Source: Pontixanthobacter aestiaquae
GTDB taxonomy: Bacteria > Pseudomonadota > Alphaproteobacteria > Sphingomonadales > Sphingomonadaceae
Direction of reading: 5' to 3'
Assembly (NCBI RefSeq): GCF_009827455.1
Contig: NZ_WTYZ01000001.1
Span: 2,303,001-2,367,000, forward strand
Length of the DNA stretch: 64,000 bases
Shown here: positions 18,663 to 26,439 of the stretch, one piece after another
Numbering within the stretch: position 1 is the first letter of the stretch
Layout: each line of letters opens with the position of its first letter
Notes under the pieces: model-generated
Database searches by the model: none
What the model saw: the letters and a program-made list of their open reading frames with translations, nothing else
What the model was told of the DNA's origin: nothing
Translations under genes and position numbers: made by a program

Positions 18663-19913
18663 ATGAGCAAAGGCTTGGTCAAAAAATACTTGGGCAGCAT
18701 CGTTTCCAAAGGGACATTGCACGTCGCCTTTGCTGATGGCGAGACTGCGAAATTCGGGACAGCCGAGGAAGGATTTCCCGATATTGCGCTCAGGCTAACC
18801 GATGACCGTGTGTCGCGCGACATACTCCTCGATCCCCGGCTTGGAGCGGCGGAAGCATTCATGGACGGACGCCTCGTGATCGAGAGCGGCGATGTGATGG
18901 GCCTGATCGCTTTACTGCGCGGCAATGCCCCTTGGGATCGTGGCGGATCGATTGGCAGGCCAAGCGCATTTCGCAGGCTTCGTGACCGCATCGGGTCAGG
19001 CTTGGAATCGGTCAACAACGCAATCAAATCACAAAGCAACGTCGCGCATCATTATGATATCGGGAATGATCTCTACCAACTGATGCTTGACCCTGAACAT
19101 ATGCAATATAGCTGCGCATACTGGCCATCTGAGGACATGACTCTGGCCGAAGCGCAGGAGGCAAAGCTCGCCCACATCGCCGCCAAGCTGGCTCTCGAGC
19201 CCGGCCAAGAAGTGCTCGATATCGGCTGCGGTTGGGGCGGAATGGCGATCTTCCTCGCGAGCCGCGCCGGTGTGAACGTCCACGGCATCACACTCAGCGA
19301 GGCACAACTGGCTCTCGCCATCGAACGTGCGGAAGCCGCAGGCGTAAGCGACCGGGTGACATTTGAACTGGTCGACTATCGCGACCTGCCGAAACGCCCG
19401 AAACGTTATGACCGGATCGTGTCGGTGGGTATGTTCGAGCATGTCGGACGCCCGCAATTCGAGACCTTCTTCGATTGCTGCGCCAATCTGATGACAGCGG
19501 GCGGCGTGATGCTGCTTCACACCATCGGGCGAATGGGTAGTCCGGGCACAACTGATGCCTTCACTCGCAAATACATCTTCCCCGGCGGCTATATCCCCGC
19601 GCTGAGCGAGACCATGGCAGCCAGCGAACGCTTCCGCTTGATCCCGACCGATATCGAGATTTTGCGCCTTCACTACGCCAAAACTTTACGCGAATGGTAC
19701 AAACGCTGCGAGCAGCATCGCGAAGCCATCATCAATCTGTTCGACGAGCGCTTCTACCGGATGTGGACCTTCTATCTCGCCGGTGCGACCGCCGCTTTCG
19801 AGCATGGCGGCATGTGCAACTTCCAAATCCAGTACAGCCGCAGCAGACATGCTCTGCCGATCACGCGTGACTATCTGGCCGACAACGAAAGCGACATGCT
19901 GCAAAAGCCATAA
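18663..19913 (+). CDS. cfa: Cyclopropane-fatty-acyl-phospholipid synthase (copy 2)
   Basis: 416 aa. The SAM-binding VLDIGCGWGGMAIFLA, SVGMFEHVG, KYIFPGGYIPALSE and the terminal YRMWTFYLAGATAAFEHGG match copy 1 at 13276. Copy 2 is more typical of the family in its YDIGNDLYQLMLDPEHMQYS segment, where copy 1 carries an insertion-rich equivalent. GGAGGAACGGGC precedes the start. Two divergent paralogues within 5 kb suggest different lipid substrates or conditions. Confidence 0.93.
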   Translation: MSKGLVKKYLGSIVSKGTLHVAFADGETAKFGTAEEGFPDIALRLTDDRVSRDILLDPRLGAAEAFMDGRLVIESGDVMGLIALLRGNAPWDRGGSIGRPSAFRRLRDRIGSGLESVNNAIKSQSNVAHHYDIGNDLYQLMLDPEHMQYSCAYWPSEDMTLAEAQEAKLAHIAAKLALEPGQEVLDIGCGWGGMAIFLASRAGVNVHGITLSEAQLALAIERAEAAGVSDRVTFELVDYRDLPKRPKRYDRIVSVGMFEHVGRPQFETFFDCCANLMTAGGVMLLHTIGRMGSPGTTDAFTRKYIFPGGYIPALSETMAASERFRLIPTDIEILRLHYAKTLREWYKRCEQHREAIINLFDERFYRMWTFYLAGATAAFEHGGMCNFQIQYSRSRHALPITRDYLADNESDMLQKP

Positions 19914-19986
19914 TTCATTGTGATGTTGTAAGCAGCCTGTTAGCGGCCCCCTCCTGTCTGCAGGCGTATTTTCAGCGGAGTCTCAC

Positions 19987-21201
19987 ATGTCGGATATCAA
20001 ACGTGTCGTCCTTGCCTATTCGGGCGGCCTCGACACCAGCGTCATCGCCAAATGGCTTGAGGTAGAGCGCGGCTGCGAAGTCGTGACTTTCACTGCCGAT
20101 CTTGGCCAAGGCGAAGAGATCGAACCGGCACGCGAGAAAGCGCGCGCAATGGGTATTCCCGACAGGCACATCTTCATTGAGGACGTCCGCGAAGAATTCG
20201 TGCGCGATTTCGTGTTCCCGATGATGCGCGCCAATGCCCGCTATGAGGGCGACTATCTGCTCGGCACTTCAATCGCCCGCCCGCTTATCTCCAAGCGCCT
20301 CGTCGAGATCGCCAGGGAAACGGGCGCGGATGCGATTGCCCACGGTGCGACCGGCAAAGGCAACGATCAGGTACGCTTCGAACTTTCTGCTTATGCGCTT
20401 GATCCCGACATTAAAGTCATCGCTCCTTGGCGCGAATGGGATCTGACCAGCCGTACCGCACTGATCGCTTGGGCGGAAAGCCACCAGATCCAAGTGCCCA
20501 AGGATAAGCGCGGCGAAAGCCCCTTCTCCACCGATGCCAACATGCTGCACACCTCCAGCGAGGGCAAAGTGCTGGAAGACCCGTGGGAAGAAACACCCGA
20601 CTACGTCTATTCGCGCACCAACAATCCCGAGGACGCACCCGACACACCCGAATATATCACCATCGACTTCGCACAGGGTGACGGCGTCGCGCTGAACGGC
20701 ACAGCAATGAGCCCCGCGACCTTGCTCGAAGCGCTTAACGAACTCGGCCGCGAGCATGGCATCGGCCGGCTCGATCTGGTCGAGAATCGCTTCGTCGGGA
20801 TGAAGTCACGCGGCATGTATGAAACACCTGGCGGCGAGATTTACGCACGCGCGCATCGCGGTATCGAGCAAATCACGCTGGATCGCGGCGCGGCGCATCT
20901 CAAAGATGAATTGATGCCCAAATATGCGGAGCTGATTTACAATGGCTTCTGGTACAGCCCCGAGCGCGAAATGCTGCAGGCGGCGATTGATTTGAGTCAG
21001 GAGAAAGTAAGCGGCACAGTCCGCCTGAAGCTCTATAAGGGCAATGCCGATGTGGTGGGGCGCAAATCCCCCAACAGCCTCTATTCAGAGCAACACGTCA
21101 CTTTTGAAGACGATGCCGGTGCCTATGACCAACAAGACGCAGCGGGCTTTATTCAACTCAACGCATTGCGCTTGAAGCTGCTCGCCCAAAGAGATCGATA
21201 A
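19987..21201 (+). CDS. argG: Argininosuccinate synthase
   Basis: 404 aa. It joins citrulline and aspartate using ATP in arginine synthesis. The ATP pyrophosphatase loop [11 protein letters not shown] is at the N-terminus, with [13 protein letters not shown] and the [11 protein letters not shown] citrulline/aspartate region further on. Length is typical. GGAG lies nine bases ahead of ATG. The stop codon falls inside the first unit of a 14-bp tandem repeat that continues downstream. Confidence 0.97.
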   Translation: MSDIKRVVLAYSGGLDTSVIAKWLEVERGCEVVTFTADLGQGEEIEPAREKARAMGIPDRHIFIEDVREEFVRDFVFPMMRANARYEGDYLLGTSIARPLISKRLVEIARETGADAIAHGATGKGNDQVRFELSAYALDPDIKVIAPWREWDLTSRTALIAWAESHQIQVPKDKRGESPFSTDANMLHTSSEGKVLEDPWEETPDYVYSRTNNPEDAPDTPEYITIDFAQGDGVALNGTAMSPATLLEALNELGREHGIGRLDLVENRFVGMKSRGMYETPGGEIYARAHRGIEQITLDRGAAHLKDELMPKYAELIYNGFWYSPEREMLQAAIDLSQEKVSGTVRLKLYKGNADVVGRKSPNSLYSEQHVTFEDDAGAYDQQDAAGFIQLNALRLKLLAQRDR

Positions 21202-21234
21202 GGCGAGATCGATAACGCGCGATCGATAGCGTCA
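21193..21234. repeat. Three 14-bp tandem repeats (iteron-like)
   Basis: GATCGATA occurs at 21193, 21207 and 21221, exactly 14 bases apart, each followed by a similar G/C-rich six-base spacer (AGGCGA, ACGCGC, GCGTCA). The first unit includes the argG stop codon. The array is followed at once by a short T-rich stretch (CAATTTTCTC) and then by DnaA-box-like sites, an arrangement that recalls replication-origin or protein-binding arrays. Confidence 0.7.
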
Positions 21235-21262
21235 ATTTTCTCGGTTGCGATGAGACGTTGAG

Positions 21263-21305
21263 TTATCCACTCGTGTCCACAAGCGATTTTGCTGAAAGTG
21301 GATAA
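21263..21305. promoter_or_regulatory. Cluster of DnaA-box-like sites
   Basis: TTATCCACT at 21263-21271 and its exact inverse AGTGGATAA at 21297-21305 each differ from the TTATCCACA consensus at one base. GTGTCCACA at 21273-21281 differs at two. Three sites within 43 bases just after an iteron-like array are more than expected by chance. Binding by DnaA is inferred. Confidence 0.5.
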
Positions 21306-21490
21306 GTCCGCCTCAAAACGCTTGCGCGACTCACTTTCGAAGCGCAGCTTTAAGTCATCGGAAAGGCAAGAAAGTCTCCTCGATGGATAGTCTAACGACT
21401 TGAAAACGAAGAGAAGTTTGAACCAATTCGACGTAGCGGTTACTGTCCGCGCGGTCACTGAGGATTGTCTGCAGAAGGTTTAGGCCGGAA

Positions 21491-21884
21491 GCAAACGAAC
21501 CGTTTGAAGAGAACGCGAAAGCATGCCGTTACTTGGCCGAACATACCGGTCTGACATTGAGGCGAAGTGGAAACTCTGGTGCAAACCAGCAGCAGAAGCG
21601 GAACCGTTTGAAGTGACAGACCAACATGGGATGATCGGCTGCGGAACCGGAAGGACGCTGGGTGACATCTTCGGATAGAACCAAAGACCGGAAGGAACCG
21701 GATGCCGGTGCGAGCGCCGGTGACAGAACCGTATCCGAAGACCGACCGCAAGGCCGGAGGTAGGAAACGGGAAAACATCGGAGGCCAAGTGCTCCAATGA
21801 TGAAAAGTCGCAAGACCGATCATCGAAGCAGTCCACGCCCGGTAAGAGTGGGGTCGGTAGCAATACCGGCCCCATTTGCTTTTG
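21491..21884 (+). ncRNA. Candidate structured non-coding RNA
   Basis: A non-coding stretch has nested complementary segments: GATGATCGG (21630-21638) with CCGATCATC (21816-21824), and inside these CTTCGGATA (21669-21677) with TATCCGAAG (21732-21740), which enclose a CCGGTG-CGAG-CGCCGG hairpin (21705-21720). It ends at a Rho-independent terminator (21850-21884). A 13-base direct repeat, GAACCGTTTGAAG, occurs at 21497 and 21601. I do not recognise an RNA family (not RNase P, tmRNA or SRP). The 5' end is a guess. The alternative is a long 3' tail of argG. Confidence 0.35.
21850..21884 (+). terminator. Rho-independent terminator
   Basis: A ten-base stem GGGGTCGGTA/TACCGGCCCC with a GCAA loop (one G-T pair) is followed by ATTTGCTTTT. 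It lies 650 bases beyond argG and about 290 bases before rlpA, so it ends either a very long argG transcript or a separate RNA. Confidence 0.65.
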
Positions 21885-22178
21885 GGGTAACGGCTTCAGC
21901 ACCGGCCATTTCGGCCAGCTATCAATGATACCAAAGAGCAGGCAAACAACCGTCAACGGATGGGCGAATCGTGCTGGCATTCTACGAAATCGCGATCTCT
22001 GTAGGACAGCAAATTCGCAATTCCGGCGGATTTCAATTCGGCATAACCGATCCGGATATCGCATTTTTGGTTCGACTCCGCGATGAACGGGTGCACCCAA
22101 ACGACGAGCCGTGTGCCTGATTTGGAACCGTCCGGGCGTGCTCGTAAACGCGCGCCAGTTACTCAACAGGACCGACGC

Positions 22179-22715
22179 ATGTTCAAGTTCAACACTTCCG
22201 GCAAACACCATGTCGCTTTGGCGGCACTTGTTGCTGCTCTGACGCTTCCGGTCGCCGGCTCGGCCTTGGCCGAAGAAGTCGCGATGTCCGCCGAAACCGA
22301 TTTCGCAGAAAGCTTTGAAACTTTTGAAGAGCTTCCCGATATGCCCGAGCCCCAGGGTGACGTCGTCGACATCACCGAAATCGAACCTCCGATCGAGGTC
22401 GAAATCGTTCCCGAAACGCAGTCTTTGGGCACCGGCGTAGCCAGCTATTACGGCAAACGCTTTCATGGCCGCCGCACCGCCAATGGCGAACGCTTCAATA
22501 TGAACGCGATGACCGCCGCGCACAAAACCCTGCCATTCGGCACCAAAGTTCGCGTCACCAACCCGCGCAACGGGAAATCGGTGGTGGTGCGGATCAATGA
22601 CCGCGGACCGTTTATCCGGGGCCGCACCATCGATCTGAGCCGCGCCGCCGCCAAAAAGGTGGGCATTGTCCAGCGCGGACATGGCACAGTCGAACTCGCC
22701 AAAGTGACAAGCTGA
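22179..22715 (+). CDS. rlpA: RlpA family septal lytic transglycosylase / double-psi beta-barrel protein
   Basis: 178 aa. A signal peptide ([18 protein letters not shown]) is followed by an acidic linker (about 30-80, with many Glu, Asp and Pro) and a double-psi beta-barrel with [36 protein letters not shown] and [20 protein letters not shown]. The catalytic pair proposed for RlpA (Glu of NGE and Asp of NDRGP) is present. There is no SPOR domain, so septal targeting through denuded glycan is not indicated. AGGA lies seven bases ahead of ATG; upstream frames are not used. Confidence 0.9.
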   Translation: MFKFNTSGKHHVALAALVAALTLPVAGSALAEEVAMSAETDFAESFETFEELPDMPEPQGDVVDITEIEPPIEVEIVPETQSLGTGVASYYGKRFHGRRTANGERFNMNAMTAAHKTLPFGTKVRVTNPRNGKSVVVRINDRGPFIRGRTIDLSRAAAKKVGIVQRGHGTVELAKVTS

Positions 22716-22782
22716 ACCAGCGCGCGCCGCCGTTAGGTGTAGCCAAGCCGGCGGGTGTGCACCGCCGCCCGGCGACCGAGGG

Positions 22783-24078
22783 CTAACCAGAAAACGTGCA
22801 CGACGCCATCATCTCGTCATAGGTGGTCACCAGCCACCATTCATGCCCGTCCGCCTCGAAGGCTTCGAGCTGCAGCGCTTCCACTTCGTCCGACAGGTCG
22901 AGCGGATCGGGATGCGCGCCGTCCAGCGGCACCACCATCTCTTGCGCCAGCTCATGCGGCTGCTTCACGCCCAGCGGACGTGCGGCGTGCATCCGCTCAA
23001 GCCGGTTGCCGAACCATTGGCAATCCTCCGGCCCCAATTCCCCTGCAGCATGAGCCGCCGGATCATCGCAACGCCCACCGCATTCCCTACACGATGGAAC
23101 ACTTGGAACAGGGTCTTGATCATAATCATCCTGAGGAGAGGCTGAGCTTGTCGCGGCATCGTCTCGAAGGGACCGCTCATCCTGAGGAGATATTGAGCTT
23201 GTCGAAATGTCGTCTCGAAGGACCGGCACCACCTCCTCCAACGCCTCACCCCGCCCCAAAGCCTCGATCTGGTCATCGAGCACCGCAAGCCCCTCCGCCA
23301 CACCCTCACGCGCGGCCACCGCGTCGAGCCGCGCCAGATGCGCCAGCAGCAACCGGTCGGAATAGCGCCGCCGCCGCGCAATCTCCTCCCCGTGATAGAA
23401 CACCGGCTCCTCCCACCCGTCCAATGCGCGATCGGCCAAAGCATCCTCCGCCACTACGCGCGCAGAGGCGAGCGCCGCATCCCAGGCCCGCGCGAACCCC
23501 GCCGAGCGCCGCCGCGCCCGGTACACCGTCTGCGCCGAGACCGAAGCCGCCCTGCACGCCAGCCGCACATTCCCCCGATACGCCAGGCTCGCGAGGAAAG
23601 CCCCCTGCGCCTGAGGCGTGAAGATCGTGTGATGTCCGAGGGATGAGGTCGCGGTGGTATCCGTGAAGTGGGTTTGGGGGAGGAGAGCGGTGCGATCATC
23701 AGCCCCCTCTTCTTCAGAGGGAGTCGCAGACGTGGCTTCGCCACAGCGGGTTTGGGGGTGGTGCGAACCTTGGTCGTCAGCACGTATCTCATCGGATGCT
23801 TCCGCATCCGCAACCACCCCTCGATCCGCGATGCCCGCCCCGACGCAGGCCGGGGCTGAAGAGAGGGGGGGATTCTGTTCTTCCCCCTCACTCTCATGAT
23901 CCCCAGTGAAGGCTGGGGCCTCAGGCTGTCCCGCTCGACCTCCCGGGCCCCCAACCCCAAGAGATTCAACCGCCGGGACGCGCGCTGATGAAGCAGCCGC
24001 CTCACCCTCCGCCGCCTGAAGCGCCAACTTGCGCTCCATCATGGCGCGGGCACGGGGAGATTTGGGAATATATGTCAT
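22783..24078 (-). CDS. Unknown protein with a helix-turn-helix-like core, expanded by palindromic repeats
   Basis: 431 aa, not recognised by function. A helical core at about 155-260 (SLAYRGNVRLACRAASVSAQTVYRARR) looks like a helix-turn-helix of a terminase-small-subunit or regulator kind; a conserved-looking tail ends with HEWWLVTTYDEMMA. Between and before these lie low-complexity segments that match dispersed DNA palindromes: a tandem pair at 23126-23224 encoding a 17-residue repeat (LRDDISTSSISPQDE then LRDDAATSSASPQDD), and C-rich hairpins at 23671-23763 and 23815-23915. All insertions keep the frame. CxECGGRCDD may bind a metal. Confidence 0.65.
   Translation of the reverse strand: MTYIPKSPRARAMMERKLALQAAEGEAAASSARVPAVESLGVGGPGGRAGQPEAPAFTGDHESEGEEQNPPLSSAPACVGAGIADRGVVADAEASDEIRADDQGSHHPQTRCGEATSATPSEEEGADDRTALLPQTHFTDTTATSSLGHHTIFTPQAQGAFLASLAYRGNVRLACRAASVSAQTVYRARRRSAGFARAWDAALASARVVAEDALADRALDGWEEPVFYHGEEIARRRRYSDRLLLAHLARLDAVAAREGVAEGLAVLDDQIEALGRGEALEEVVPVLRDDISTSSISPQDERSLRDDAATSSASPQDDYDQDPVPSVPSCRECGGRCDDPAAHAAGELGPEDCQWFGNRLERMHAARPLGVKQPHELAQEMVVPLDGAHPDPLDLSDEVEALQLEAFEADGHEWWLVTTYDEMMASCTFSG
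23126..23224. repeat. Tandem pair of palindromic repeats inside a coding frame
   Basis: Two 48-49 base copies start at 23126 and 23177, a 51-base period (17 codons). Each runs from TCATCCTGAGGAG through TGAGCTTGTCG to CGTCTCGAAGG. This motif is typical of intergenic repeats in sphingomonads and other bacteria, yet here it lies in the middle of the 22783-24078 gene without breaking it. Confidence 0.75.
23671..23915. repeat. Cluster of C/G-rich palindromes inside the same gene
   Basis: CCCCTCTTCTTCAGAGGGAG at 23704-23723 nearly copies the hairpin at 4028. GTGGCTTCGCCAC at 23732-23744, CCCCGACGCAGGCCGGGG at about 23839-23856 and CCCCAGTGAAGGCTGGGG at about 23901-23918 are further hairpins. They fall in the first third of the 22783-24078 gene, coding for a Gly/Ala/Pro/Glu-rich segment. 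Confidence 0.6.
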
Positions 24079-24293
24079 CGGTTCACCTATGGGCTTGTGA
24101 GCAAGGGAACCGAGTTAGCTATACAGAATGGGGTGTGTAGGACAGGGTCCGTGAGGCTGGAAGCTTCTCACATTGAACAAGCACGGCGACTAGGACTTAT
24201 TCTTTGGATGGTATCAGTTAAGCCCATAGCCAATCTGGGGGAATGTTCACTGTTTCTGTTGTGCAACCCAAAGCATGATGCCAAGTAAATCGG

Positions 24294-25211
24294 ATGAGTA
24301 TCGCCGATTACTTCCAGCAGAACGAAAATCTACGAGTAGAAACTCTCTCTGAACAAAAGTTGGTTCGAGGAGATATGGAGCTGAGTAAGCGCCTTGATCA
24401 GGCTGGTGAACTTTTGGAAATTCAAGAAGGCGACGCATTCATTCAGCAGGGAGACAACTCAAAGAGCATTTATTTCATATTGAGTGGCACGACCGAGATT
24501 GTTGTAAATGGTCGAAAAGTCGCGACAAGAGGACCTTCAGATCATGTTGGCGAAATGGCTGTGATCCAGCCAACACAACTAAGATCTGCAACATGTATTG
24601 CGGCTGAGCAACAGCTAGTTCTTAGGGTGAAAGGTGAGGACTTCAACAATATCTCCGAAGAGTTCCCGAAGATATATCAGCCCTTGGCAAAAGAAATGGC
24701 TAAGCGTCTGCTTGAGCGTAACAATTCAATGCCTGGGCATCGTGAGAATGTGAGGGTCTTCATAATTTGCTCGGTGGAAGCCCTCGACATAGCTAGAACA
24801 ATTCAAAACGCGTTTGAACACGATCCATTCAACGTGACTGTTTGGACGGATGGCGTATTTAAAATTGCTACCTACCCGGTCGAGGCGCTTGAAGCCGAAC
24901 TAGAAAACTCTGATTTTGCATTGGCAATTGCGCACGCAGATGATCGTACGCTCAGCAGAGACGTTGAATGGCCTAGTCCGAGGGACAACGTGATTTTCGA
25001 GCTGGGCCTTTTCTTAGGGCGACTGGGCAGGAGTCGGGCAATTTTGATGGAACCGAGAGATGGTGAGATAAAGCTGCCGAGCGATCTAAGTGGTATAACC
25101 ACTATCCCATATTCATTTCCAGATGAAAAAAACGACGTAGCCAGTGCAATGGCCCCTGCTTGCAATAGGCTCCGCGATCACATTCAATCGCTTGGCCCAT
25201 ATAATGGTTAG
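24294..25211 (+). CDS. Pycsar effector: cyclic-nucleotide-binding and TIR-like domain protein (PycTIR)
   Basis: 305 aa. An N-terminal CRP-like cyclic-nucleotide-binding domain (about 35-140) has FIQQGDNSKSIYFILSG and a phosphate-binding cassette with Gly86-Glu87 and Arg97-Ser-Ala-Thr100. After a short linker comes a TIR-like nucleotide-binding domain (about 152-275): RVFIICSVEALDIA, then SPRDNVIFELGLFLGRLGRS, where Glu236 is the likely catalytic residue. In described Pycsar systems cCMP or cUMP binds such effectors and triggers NAD+ loss, halting phage growth. The cyclase gene starts 3 bases after its stop. Composition is AT-richer than neighbouring core genes, suggesting transfer. The ribosome site at 24294 is weak; ATG 24375 has a stronger, close-set one. 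Confidence 0.88.
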   Translation: MSIADYFQQNENLRVETLSEQKLVRGDMELSKRLDQAGELLEIQEGDAFIQQGDNSKSIYFILSGTTEIVVNGRKVATRGPSDHVGEMAVIQPTQLRSATCIAAEQQLVLRVKGEDFNNISEEFPKIYQPLAKEMAKRLLERNNSMPGHRENVRVFIICSVEALDIARTIQNAFEHDPFNVTVWTDGVFKIATYPVEALEAELENSDFALAIAHADDRTLSRDVEWPSPRDNVIFELGLFLGRLGRSRAILMEPRDGEIKLPSDLSGITTIPYSFPDEKNDVASAMAPACNRLRDHIQSLGPYNG

Positions 25212-25214
25212 ACA

Positions 25215-25922
25215 ATGAGCCTGAAGGATAAACTAGAGAAAGAAGTTCGTCGGATTTTCAGCGAGAATTGGACTACCCGGGAAGGCAAGCAAGTGCCTTC
25301 ACCGGAAGACATTGCGTTAGAAAAGAATGATGCAGTTCATTTTGAGAGGGCAACCGTACTTTATGCCGACTTGAGCGGTTCTACAGCTTTGGTGGACACC
25401 CGAGAGTGGTGGTTTTCGGCCGAAATTTATCGTGCATATCTTCGCTGTGCAGCAGATGTAATTAGGTCAGAGGGTGGCACTGTTACTGCATACGATGGCG
25501 ATCGTGTCATGGGTGTCTTTATCGGCGGCAGTCAAACTACATGTGCAGCTAGATGCGGACTGAAGATCAACTACGCAGTAACAAAAATCGTAAACCCTGA
25601 ACTTAAGAAACAGTATCCGAACGAGAATTACGTGGTCAAGCAAGTAGTTGGCATTGATACAACCGAAACAAGGGTCGCGAGAACTGGTGTCCGCGGAGAC
25701 AACGATCTCGTATGGGTTGGCAAAGCCGCAAACTACGCCGCAAAACTTACGGATCTAAGCATGTCTGAAAAAACTTTCGTTACTGATCGCGCGTTCTCCC
25801 GAATGCACAACGATGTGAAATACGGTGGAGACCCTGAACGCAATATGTGGACCGGATATAAATGGGCACAAAAGGATAACATGCAGATCTACGGTTCAAC
25901 TTGGTGGTGGTCTTTTAGCTAG
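25215..25922 (+). CDS. pycC: Pycsar pyrimidine cyclase (PycC)
   Basis: 235 aa. A class III nucleotidyl-cyclase domain carries both metal-binding aspartates, Asp52 in LYADLSGST and Asp96 in AYDGDRVMGVF, and Asn173 in VGKAANYAAKL; Lys177 stands where adenylyl cyclases have Arg, a variation seen in PycC proteins. There is no sensor or membrane domain. PycC enzymes make cCMP or cUMP after phage infection; which one cannot be told from sequence by eye. The gap to the effector is 3 bases, so they form an operon. Its last 8 bases overlap the end of the convergent gene at 25915. Confidence 0.88.
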   Translation: MSLKDKLEKEVRRIFSENWTTREGKQVPSPEDIALEKNDAVHFERATVLYADLSGSTALVDTREWWFSAEIYRAYLRCAADVIRSEGGTVTAYDGDRVMGVFIGGSQTTCAARCGLKINYAVTKIVNPELKKQYPNENYVVKQVVGIDTTETRVARTGVRGDNDLVWVGKAANYAAKLTDLSMSEKTFVTDRAFSRMHNDVKYGGDPERNMWTGYKWAQKDNMQIYGSTWWWSFS

Positions 25923-26289
25923 GATCGGACTTACTCTTTTCACTCATTTTCCCATCAAAATCACTCACCAATTTCTCAACAGATTCAGCCACCTCACGAA
26001 GCATCGGAGCCAGTTTCCTTGCGGCAGCCTCTTCGACTTCGGAGTAAGGGGTATCTCGGGGAAGGTCCGATACAGCCACCGTCCAATGAAAGATATTATC
26101 TCGCTGAGATATTGGTCCATCATCCGCGCACGAGAGCATAAAAGTGACTAAAAAATGCTCGGGCTTTCCTGCCACCCCCGCATTGTTGATCGTGACGTTA
26201 CCCTCAACTTTCGTAGTTGGGGGAGTGGCTTCGACCTCTTTGATGAATTGAACAGAACCAAAACCAAAGTTTACTAGATTTTCGGACAT
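25915..26289 (-). CDS. Small unknown protein convergent with the Pycsar operon
   Basis: 124 aa. Start 26289 has AGGAG nine bases upstream. No signal or membrane segment. The layout (FGFGSVQFIKEVEATPPT, VTINNAG, HFLVTFMLSCADDG, then a C-terminal helix AARKLAPMLREVAESVEKLV) faintly recalls SecB-like folds, but I do not claim it. It shares the AT-richer composition of the Pycsar genes and overlaps pycC tail to tail by 8 bases, which suggests the three arrived together. Confidence 0.65.
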   Translation of the reverse strand: MSENLVNFGFGSVQFIKEVEATPPTTKVEGNVTINNAGVAGKPEHFLVTFMLSCADDGPISQRDNIFHWTVAVSDLPRDTPYSEVEEAAARKLAPMLREVAESVEKLVSDFDGKMSEKSKSDPS

Positions 26290-26439
26290 AAACACTCCTC
26301 TAAAAAATTTGCAATCGGCTACCTTCTGCCGCCTCAACAACATCCGTTTTGATACCAACTTGTATCCCGCCTGCGCCTTTGCAACCTTCTCCAGCGCGCC
26401 ATCAGCAATCCTTTGACAGGCTCCAGATAGGCGTAATCA

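Noticed and set aside
21523..21678. A 51-codon plus-strand frame (starting MPLLGRTYRS) inside the candidate RNA
   Set aside because: Ribosome site is poor, and the frame crosses proposed stems; without homologues it cannot be called a gene.
21480..22682. A 400-codon open frame on the minus strand across the argG-rlpA spacer and rlpA
   Set aside because: It is antisense to the clear RlpA domain and has low-complexity His/Phe/Arg-rich translation; a shadow of GC-rich coding sequence.
24079..24293. Possible tRNA or small gene ahead of the Pycsar effector
   Set aside because: A GTGAG...CTCAC hairpin is present but no cloverleaf, and the short open frame has no ribosome site; treated as promoter region.
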